A DNA stretch of 13,890 nt from Deltaproteobacteria bacterium (GTDB taxonomy: Bacteria; Myxococcota_A; UBA796), in assembly GCA_002707085.1 (NCBI GenBank), contig PALY01000002.1:14929-28818 (forward strand), given 5' to 3'. Of the stretch, positions 1 to 6,700 are shown piece after piece. The notes under the pieces are model-generated. The model saw only the letters and a list, made by a program, of their open reading frames with translations. It was not told where the DNA came from and did not search any database. The number at the start of each line of letters is the position of its first letter. Positions within the stretch are counted from its first letter, which is position 1. The position numbers and the translations under genes are program-made.

Positions 1-1298
1 TCACCATCGTGATGATGGTGTTGACCCCATTGTTGTTGGGTCTCATCGAGCTTCTCCGACGTAAATTGAAGCAACTGTATTTGGAAACCCGAGAGTCTTT
101 GGCGATGATCAATGCATTCTTGGCCGAGCGCATTGATGGCGTGCAGGTACTACAGCTGTTTGGTGCTGAAGAGAAAACCAAACTTCGCTTTGAGAAGCGA
201 AATCGTCGTTTTCGTGATCTCACCAGCTTGTCCAACATCTACGACTCATTGATGTACGCGGTTGTTGATGGAGCGAGTTCCATCTTTATCGCCGTGATTT
301 TGGCCTATGGTGCAGGGGTGATCTCCTCATTCTTTGGCTTCAATCTTTTTGATGGTGAGGTACTCACTGCCGGACTGTTGGTGGCCTTCATCGATTATCT
401 TGGACGCTTGTTCCGTCCACTTAGAGATGCTTCTGGAAAAATTGCGGTCATACAAAGAGCGGTGGCGTCTCTTCAGAAGATCGACGAGCTTTTTGGAACG
501 GCAGAGCCGGCTGAAACAGGCGATCTCCCAGCACCAGATATCCAAGGTCATCTGGTGATTGAGGACCTGTATTTCCGGTATCGAGAGGACAATGGGGATG
601 TCTTGAAGGGCATCTCCCTTGAAGTAAAGCCGGGCGAGGTGGTTGCTGTCGTGGGTGCGACGGGGTCGGGCAAGACTACGTTGGGACGTTTACTGGATAA
701 ATCGTATCAAGGATATCGCGGGACGATCTTGCTGGACGGTAAGGATTTATCGCGGATTGAATTGGGTGATCTACGCCGCCAAGTGTCGGCCGTGCGGCAA
801 GACATTCAGCTCTTTAGTGAGTCTCTGGCTTTCAATGTGGATCTCGGTAATCCAGAAATATCCGAACAAGATCGTGAGAAGGCTGTCTCTGTGGTTTTGG
901 CCGATGAATTGGTGTCTCGGGTTGGTTGGGACCACATTCTCCAAGAGCGTGGTGTTGATCTAAGTGTCGGCGAGGGTCAGCTTGTGACTTTTGCTCGTAC
1001 CATGGCCCATGATCCACAGTTGGTGATCATGGATGAAGCTACTGCATCGGTAGACTCATTGACCGAGAAGAAGATTCAAGATGCCATCGCAGCCATCATC
1101 TCACGGAAGACGGCCATCGTTATCGCACATCGCTTGTCTACCATCCGGCAGGCGGACCGGATCATCGTGATGGATGCTGGCCGTATCGTAGAACAAGGTA
1201 CACACGAGCAGCTCCTATCGGAAGGCGGAGCCTATTCTGCATTGATTGCTGCGAGCATGAGTAGCATTGGAAATACAACAGCAGATGTTGCCCCGTGA
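1..1298 (+). CDS. ABC exporter, permease-ATPase half-transporter (5' partial)
   Basis: The reading frame is open to the left edge, so the start and most membrane helices lie outside the window. Numbering below starts from the GTG at 9. What remains is the end of a type-I exporter membrane domain, with hydrophobic stretches near residues 86-110 and 118-140. The latter contains the usual G-x-L-V-A-F-x-x-Y-x-x-x-L-F-x-P-L pattern. A full nucleotide-binding domain follows: Walker A GATGSGKTT near 217, Q-loop VRQD, signature LSVGEGQ, Walker B LVIMDEATASVD near 338 with the catalytic Glu present, and H-loop IAHRLST. Signatures of the LSVGE type occur in MdlB/YheH-like exporters, which often work as heterodimers, so a partner gene may lie upstream. 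The substrate cannot be told from sequence. The lipoprotein gene downstream begins 47 bases after the stop, suggesting co-transcription. The family call is secure; the role is not. Confidence 0.95.
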   Translation, partial: TIVMMVLTPLLLGLIELLRRKLKQLYLETRESLAMINAFLAERIDGVQVLQLFGAEEKTKLRFEKRNRRFRDLTSLSNIYDSLMYAVVDGASSIFIAVILAYGAGVISSFFGFNLFDGEVLTAGLLVAFIDYLGRLFRPLRDASGKIAVIQRAVASLQKIDELFGTAEPAETGDLPAPDIQGHLVIEDLYFRYREDNGDVLKGISLEVKPGEVVAVVGATGSGKTTLGRLLDKSYQGYRGTILLDGKDLSRIELGDLRRQVSAVRQDIQLFSESLAFNVDLGNPEISEQDREKAVSVVLADELVSRVGWDHILQERGVDLSVGEGQLVTFARTMAHDPQLVIMDEATASVDSLTEKKIQDAIAAIISRKTAIVIAHRLSTIRQADRIIVMDAGRIVEQGTHEQLLSEGGAYSALIAASMSSIGNTTADVAP

Positions 1299-1333
1299 GC
1301 GGTTCCGACTGGCATCGGCTATTGTTCTTTGGT

Positions 1334-1338
1334 GGAGG
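1334..1338 (+). promoter_or_regulatory. Ribosome binding site deciding the start of lipoprotein 1
   Basis: GGAGG lies seven bases before the GTG at 1346. It supports that codon over the upstream GTG at 1295, which has no comparable site and would add 17 residues before the signal peptide. Confidence 0.75.
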
Positions 1339-1345
1339 CAATATC

Positions 1346-2035
1346 GTGCGCAACATCTTGGTCTTGATGCTGGCAATTGGGTGTACCCCAAAGGAACTAC
1401 CTACAGGTGTGGTGGATGCCAATCCCGATGGTTCTCCACCCAGTGATGTGGACGCGGATACGGACACGGACACGGACACCGATGCAGATACGGATACGGA
1501 TACGGATACGGATGCCGATGCTGATACCGACACGGGGCCTGATGGCGATGCGGATGCAGACGGGGGAACCGTCAGCTTTCCGTGCGATGCGGATGTGAAT
1601 CCGCCGACGGTCGATTCTTGTGTGGCGCATGAATTGAGATGTGATCAGGATCCTGTGCTGTGGTCTACCCGAGGTGGCACCACCATGTATGACGCCGAAC
1701 ATTATGTTGAATGGATGTGTTTTCCATTTGGTGATGGGCCATATGAAGGTCCAGATAGGGTGTTCGCATTTACCCACCCTGGCGGCGGGAACGTAGTGAT
1801 CGATCTGCATACGCCCTGTGGAGAGCTGGATCTATTTGCGCTTCAGTGGACCGGGTGGGCAGATAATGATGAATGCCCCACGGCGACCGATGAACGGCTT
1901 CGTTGTGAGGACGATACCGATGATGGTGATGGCAGTCTCACCTTGTATGAGGATAGCCAGATCGATTACCTGATTATTGTAGATGGGCCGGATAATGAAC
2001 GCGAGAACTTCACACTTGCGGCAACTTGTCCGTAA
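1346..2035 (+). CDS. Asp-rich lipoprotein with 8-Cys C-terminal domain, paralogue 1
   Basis: This is a predicted secreted lipoprotein of 229 residues. I chose the GTG at 1346 because GGAGG sits seven bases upstream and it puts a short signal peptide, RNILVLMLAIG, directly before Cys13. A GTG at 1295 would extend the frame but has no ribosome binding site and overlaps the ABC stop. After the lipobox comes a linker dominated by Asp-Ala/Asp-Thr pairs (roughly 1444-1563). A domain of about 150 residues with eight cysteines follows. Landmarks are Y-E-G-P-D-R-V, the F-T-H-P-G-G-G motif, PCGELDLFA, ECPTA and the final VDGPDNERENFTL. The domain resembles bacterial pre-peptidase C-terminal (PPC) beta-sandwiches in its 'GP-R-hydrophobic...VDGP...NFTL' order. 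That is my inference, not a confirmed match. It is probably anchored in the outer or inner membrane leaflet with the linker extending the domain outward. Function unknown. Confidence 0.88.
   Translation: MRNILVLMLAIGCTPKELPTGVVDANPDGSPPSDVDADTDTDTDTDADTDTDTDTDADADTDTGPDGDADADGGTVSFPCDADVNPPTVDSCVAHELRCDQDPVLWSTRGGTTMYDAEHYVEWMCFPFGDGPYEGPDRVFAFTHPGGGNVVIDLHTPCGELDLFALQWTGWADNDECPTATDERLRCEDDTDDGDGSLTLYEDSQIDYLIIVDGPDNERENFTLAATCP
1444..1563 (+). repeat. In-frame hexanucleotide array (GAY-RCN) encoding Asp-Ala/Asp-Thr
   Basis: An imperfect run of six-base units such as GATACG, GACACG and GATGCG encodes alternating Asp with Thr or Ala inside lipoprotein 1. Because the unit is six bases, gain or loss of units keeps the reading frame and changes only linker length. 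Third-base variation (GAT/GAC) shows that the array is not freshly expanded. Confidence 0.85.
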
Positions 2036-2062
2036 AATGCAGACCTGTAAGGAGCATCAATC

Positions 2063-2806
2063 ATGACAATGTGGAAATCATGTTTCGCAGGGACGTTGTT
2101 TGTCGTCTTTGGAATGACGCTGGGGTGCGGTAAAGCGCCTGTCGGAACAAAGGGCGATACTGGCAATGACGTCTCGGAAGACGTAGACGCAGATGCAGAC
2201 GGCAGTGCCGATGTGGATGCAGATGGAGGCCCTGATGCGGACGCGGATGCAGATGCGGATGGAGGTCCTGACGCAGATGCGGATGCGGATGCGGATGCGG
2301 ATGCAGATGCAGATGGAGGTCCCGATGGAGATGATACAGGCTCTTCCGCCGTGCCATGCGATGCGCCCATCAGTGTGAGTCCGATTGATGATTGCGTAGC
2401 GGACTCGTTGCGTTGCAACATTCCCAAAATGCACACGACACGAGATGGAACCGAGCGGTTTTCAAGTGCCGAATATCGGGCTTGGGGTTGTGTGATGCCG
2501 GAAGGCCGCTATCTGGGGCCAGAGCGTGCATACTCGGTGCGTCACCCTGGTGGCGGCGCCCGCATCGAGCTTGCACTGACATCCCCTTGTGGACAGTTGG
2601 ATCTGATTGTGATTCCTTGGACCTATGGTCCTGGTGGTGGCGTATGCCCAACTGTCAGTGATGTGCCTGGCTCATGTGAGGTCAGTCACGACGACGGCGA
2701 CGATACGATGGTTCTCGTCAGCGATTCAGTTCAAGATTACATCGTGATTGTGGATGGGCCGACTGGTGACCGTGCAAACTACCAGGTGGAAGCCCGCTGC
2801 CTCTAA
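2063..2806 (+). CDS. Asp-rich lipoprotein with 8-Cys C-terminal domain, paralogue 2
   Basis: A 247-residue lipoprotein paralogous to its two neighbours. The ATG at 2063 follows AAGGAG with eight bases of spacing and begins 27 bases after the previous stop. The signal peptide is longer than in the siblings and ends at MTLG before Cys22. The linker is Asp-Ala-rich and broken three times by DGGPD, reflecting in-frame expansion of a GATGGAGGYCC-containing unit. The C-terminal domain keeps all eight cysteines and the family landmarks Y-L-G-P-E-R, R-H-P-G-G-G, SPCGQLDL, CPT and IVDGPTGDRANYQV. Between these landmarks it has diverged strongly from paralogue 1, so the duplication is old or the copies evolve fast. 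Most likely an envelope-anchored beta-sandwich domain on a flexible acidic stalk. No enzymatic motif is visible and the function is unknown. Confidence 0.9.
   Translation: MTMWKSCFAGTLFVVFGMTLGCGKAPVGTKGDTGNDVSEDVDADADGSADVDADGGPDADADADADGGPDADADADADADADADGGPDGDDTGSSAVPCDAPISVSPIDDCVADSLRCNIPKMHTTRDGTERFSSAEYRAWGCVMPEGRYLGPERAYSVRHPGGGARIELALTSPCGQLDLIVIPWTYGPGGGVCPTVSDVPGSCEVSHDDGDDTMVLVSDSVQDYIVIVDGPTGDRANYQVEARCL
2179..2337 (+). repeat. Asp-Ala hexanucleotide array with nested DGGPD units
   Basis: GATGCG/GATGCA units are interrupted by GATGGAGG at 2222, 2258 and 2312. The distances of 36 and 54 bases are both multiples of six and of eighteen. This fits stepwise in-frame duplication inside lipoprotein 2. 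The stretch from about 2273 to 2318 is the most uniform hexamer run in the window. Confidence 0.85.
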
Positions 2807-2875
2807 GGGAAGAATTTAAGTTTAAACTCTTTGGATGTTTAGGCAGCAGCGAAAAACCGGTATGGAAAGGTGAGT

Positions 2876-3526
2876 ATGCGGATACTATTGTTGGCCGGCC
2901 TGGTTGGGTGTACCACGAAAGGAATCTCTGATTCTTCGGATACAGGTGTTGCACAAGATTCCGATGACACTTCATCTGATGTGGATGTAGATGATGATCC
3001 TGTAGACGACTCTGGTGACGACCCCGGAGATGATTCTGGCACGGGGCCGGACGCAGATGAAGACGCGGATGACCCGGGTGACATCGACTGTGAGGAAGAC
3101 GTAGAGGTAGAGCTTGAGGCCACGTGTGTCTCTGGAAGCTTGGAGTGTGGCGATTCTCTGATTTCTACGACGATCGGTGGCTTGTCAGAAAGTACAGGGC
3201 TTGAATACGGCAGTTGGTTTTGTGAAGTCGTGGGGTCTGATTCATATGCGGGTCCTGAACGTGTGTACCGCTTCGATCATCCGGGTACCGGAAATGCCAC
3301 GATTGAGTTGGAAAGCCCTTGCGGGGAGTTGGACATCTTTGCGGCATTTTGGTCGGATGACACCTGCCCAACGGCTGCGCATTCCGTCGGGGAATGTGAA
3401 GGTGACGTGGGTGCAGGCAATGGCAGCATCACCATTTGGAACAGTTCTCCGCGCAGCTACTTGGTCTATGTAGATGGACCCGATGGGGCTGAGGCGAACT
3501 TTGGGTTGTCCGCCACGTGTGAGTGA
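2876..3526 (+). CDS. Asp-rich lipoprotein with 8-Cys C-terminal domain, paralogue 3
   Basis: A 216-residue lipoprotein, last of the tandem three. I place the start at ATG 2876 because AAAGG at 2866-2870 gives five-base spacing. The GTG at 2870 would overlap that site. The signal peptide is only MRILLLAGLVG before Cys12, with a canonical L-V-G-C lipobox. The acidic linker is less regular than in its siblings, with Asp, Ser, Gly and Val mixed and no hexamer array. The C-terminal domain retains eight cysteines and the landmarks Y-A-G-P-E-R-V-Y, DHPGTG, SPCGELDIFA, TCPTA and YVDGPDGAEANFGL. It is separated from paralogue 2 by 69 bases and followed by an intrinsic terminator, so it ends the probable ABC-lipoprotein operon. 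Function unknown. A PPC-like fold is plausible from motif order only. Confidence 0.9.
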   Translation: MRILLLAGLVGCTTKGISDSSDTGVAQDSDDTSSDVDVDDDPVDDSGDDPGDDSGTGPDADEDADDPGDIDCEEDVEVELEATCVSGSLECGDSLISTTIGGLSESTGLEYGSWFCEVVGSDSYAGPERVYRFDHPGTGNATIELESPCGELDIFAAFWSDDTCPTAAHSVGECEGDVGAGNGSITIWNSSPRSYLVYVDGPDGAEANFGLSATCE

Positions 3527-3634
3527 CCGGGAGAACTCGCGTCAGTAGGAAGGATCGTCACCTATTGACTGCGATTGTCCGTTTGGGTAGCTAGATGATG
3601 CTGAATTGCTGTTGGAATACGAGTGGTGTCGTTT

Positions 3635-3660
3635 CTGGCAAATAAAAGTGATTTGGCCAG
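3635..3660. other. Inverted repeat / RNA hairpin in the convergent spacer
   Basis: CTGGCAAAT at 3635-3643 pairs with ATTTGGCCAG at 3651-3660, leaving one bulged G and a seven-base loop. It lies between the lipoprotein operon and the 3' end of uvrA. No T-run directly follows on either strand, so it is not a textbook terminator. It could protect an mRNA 3' end. The rest of the spacer from 3527 to 3777 shows no gene, only this hairpin and the terminator below. Confidence 0.5.
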
Positions 3661-3681
3661 CACATTCGTGTTGTTTCTCTT

Positions 3682-3721
3682 GCCCTCGACTGTGTTCTCT
3701 GTGCGGTCGGGGGCTATTTTT
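3682..3721 (+). terminator. Intrinsic terminator of the lipoprotein operon
   Basis: GCCCTCGAC at 3682-3690 pairs with GTCGGGGGC at 3706-3714. All nine pairs form, one of them a G-T (G-U in RNA) wobble, and the tract TATTTTT follows immediately. The loop of 15 bases is rather long. It works for the + strand only, because there is no A-rich stretch on the other side. It sits 155 bases after the stop of lipoprotein 3. I see no equally good terminator for uvrA on the opposite strand. Confidence 0.75.
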
Positions 3722-3777
3722 GTGAACCAATTCTGAACGTGCTGATTTGGTGACGGCTGCTCAAAATCGAGCGTGGT

Positions 3778-6700
3778 TTAGACGGCGTTGTGTTCCTTGA
3801 GGGCGCGGGCAGTCCAGCTTGTTGTGTGCTGTGCCACTTCCGCTGGACTTCCGAGAGCGACAATGCTTCCGCCATCGTTGCCACCTTCAGGACCCAAATC
3901 AATCAAATGGTCGGCATTTTTAATGACGTCCAAGTGGTGTTCAATAACAACGATCATATGGCCTGCGTTTACCAGTCTGTGCATGACGCCCAAGAGCTTT
4001 TCGACGTCTGCGAAATGCAGGCCTGTGGTGGGTTCATCCAGCAGAAAGCATGTTTCCTTTTTGCGTCCGATGAGTTCAGTAGCAAGTTTAAGTCGTTGGG
4101 CTTCACCGCCGCTGAGTGTTGTCGCCGGTTGCCCCAGTTTTAGGTAGCCAAGGCCCACATCTTCAAGAGGCTGAAGTCGACGAGCAATGGGGCGGTGATG
4201 GGCGAAGAAATCAAGTGCGGTTGTGACGCTCATTTGGAGTACATCTGCAATGTTTTTCTCTCTCCAAGTCACCTGACGGGTCGATTCCGAGAAACGGCTG
4301 CCATTGCATTTTTCGCATTTGATCCAGACGTCAGACAAAAAGTGCATCTCGATCAGTTCAGCTCCTCTGCCTTCACAGTGGGGACATCGGCCGGTTTTGC
4401 TGTTGAAGGTGAAGCGGTCGGGGCCGTACCCCAGTGCCCGCGCTTGTGGGGTTTGAGCGAATAACTGTCGGATCGGGTCGAGGATTTTGGCGTAGGTCGC
4501 GGGTGTACTGCGTGGCGTTCGGCCGATGGGTCGTTGGTTGACGACGACGATTCGCGCGGGACCCGCTTTGCGGGCCTTTCGGCGCTGCTCTAAATGGGGA
4601 GCCAATGTGTCCATCACATAGGATGATTTTCCACTACCACTCACTCCGCTTACGACGGTGAGACATCGCCGTGGGATGCGACTCGAAAACCCTTTTAGGT
4701 TGTTTTGAGTTGCGGGAGGAATGTCGATCCATAGCTTTGGGCTTCTGTATTCGGTGGGGGATGCGATGGTGCGTTCACCCGTAAGGAACTCTGCTGTTTG
4801 GCTGCTTTGTCCTGTAATGGTTTCTGGCGTGCCTTCTCCAACGATTGTGCCACCGAACTCACCTGCCGCGGGACCCAAATCGAGAATGTGGTCGGCTGCA
4901 TTCATTACATCCGGATCGTGTTCTACTACAATCAAGGTATTGCCCAGGTCTCGTAGTTCCTTGAGGGTGCCAAGAAGTCGCTCTGTATCTCTTTGGTGTA
5001 AGCCTACAGTGGGTTCATCCAGGACATAAATGGTTCCTGTGAGTCTGGCCCCCAGTTGGGTTGCAAGGCGGATTCGTTGTGCTTCTCCTCCGCTAAGGGT
5101 GTCGGCAGAGCGGTCGAGGGTCAGGTAGCCAAGGCCCACATCGAGCAAGAAACCAAGCTTGGAGCGAAGTTCAGCAATCGCCTGTTCGGCGATGGTTTGA
5201 TCGTGTTCGTTTAGCTTCAAGGTGGACCAAAACTCTTGGGCCTGCTCTACAGTCATAGCGCAGACCTGATGTATCCCTTTTCCATTGATTCGGACGGAGC
5301 GAAAAGCCGGTTTTAGTCTCGCTCCTTGGCATACAGAACACGTGGTTTCTTCACCGATCCAATTGTCCCTACCTTTCCAGCCATTGACGGTAGGGATTAT
5401 TCCTGGCCACGCTCTGCTTTCGTTGACCCGCGTAACGGAACGACCCCATTTCTTACTCCATCGAATCTCGAGCGGCATTCCATGCCCGTAGAGCAGATCT
5501 CGTTGGAACTGAGGGTCCAGTTCTTCATACGGAATGTCTTGGGTTGTTCCAAATTTCTTATAGAGTTGTGCCAACATCGCTTTCATTGGCTTTGAACGAA
5601 AAACGACCGATGCGACTCGTTTATCAAGGGCATCACGCAGTGGTCGGTGTGGCTTCGGAACCACGAGCTGTGGATCGATTTCTGCCCGTTTACCCAGCCC
5701 GTCGCACGCGGTACAGGCCCCGATATGCGAGTTGAATGAAAAGTGCCGCGGAGTGATCACGTCCGGAAGTATGGGTCCATGTGTCGGACATTCGGCAGCC
5801 AGTGCCAACGGGATGGGTTCACCGCTTTTTGGAATAAAACTCGCTCTGTTGGCACCGTAGCCGTAGGCCAACACCACACTATCGGCGATGCGGTCGCGTT
5901 CGGTGGTGCCGGGGTTGAAACGGTCGACGACCAGGTGCATTCCAGTGGTCGAAGTTGCGGAGTCCAAAAGTACTTCTGCTTTTTTACGATCGTTTTCTGC
6001 TATCTCGGGGTTCCATAAACGTGTGTAGCCATCCGTGATCAGGTCTTTGGTGTCGATGCCGGTGGGAAGTGTACAGATGAGCCAACCTGCGCCTGGGTCA
6101 AGTTCTTGGAGACGGCGGGCTGCGTCAGATGGGGGATCGCTTTCCAGTGGTGTCTCACATTTCGGACAATGAGGAGCACCGATACGGGCGTAGAGAAGGC
6201 GAAGGGTGTCGTATATTTCCGTCACTGTGGCCACAGTTGAACGCGGGTTGTGGCTTCTGTTGCGTTGATCGATGGCGATTGCTGGGGCCAAGCCTTCGGC
6301 CGAATCGACAGGCGCTCGCGATAGCCTACCCAAAAAACGTCGGGCATAGGTAGAGAGGCTTTCAACGTATCTTCGTTGGCCTTCTGCAAAGAGTGTATCG
6401 AAGGCAAGAGATGTCTTTCCTGAACCGCTCACCCCTGTGACGACCGTCATCGACCCTTGCGGAATGTCAACGTTGACTCCCTGAAGGTTGTGCGTGTGAA
6501 CCCCCCGAAGTTGGATGTCTGTACTTTGTTTTTTGTGTGTCGGACCCCTGTTTTCCGTGACCGTTATGGGTTCGTAGCCGTCGAGTACATCTCGGAGAAT
6601 GGCCCCGGTTGGCGTCCGTTGTTTGGCCACCATTTCCGGTGCGCCTTCACCCATCAGCTGTCCCCCTCCTGCACCTCCTTCTGGGCCAAGATCAAGGATG

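Noticed and set aside
1305..1323. Weak CCGA...TCGG stem between the ABC gene and lipoprotein 1 as a terminator.
   Set aside because: Only four pairs, and the following bases are not a T-run, so it is unlikely to stop transcription.
1295..1345. Earlier GTG start for lipoprotein 1, overlapping the ABC stop codon.
   Set aside because: It has no ribosome binding site and would place 17 extra non-signal-like residues before the hydrophobic core, whereas GTG 1346 has GGAGG at good spacing.
1162..1533. Long antisense frames rich in Ser-Val-Ser-Ala opposite the Asp-rich arrays (also near 1966-2436 and 11902-12270).
   Set aside because: They are the reverse reading of the hexanucleotide arrays; low-complexity Ser repeats arise automatically there, with no start context or recognisable domain.
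1444..2337. CRISPR-like periodicity from the repeated six-base units.
   Set aside because: There are no spacers, the units are codon-phased and lie within coding genes.
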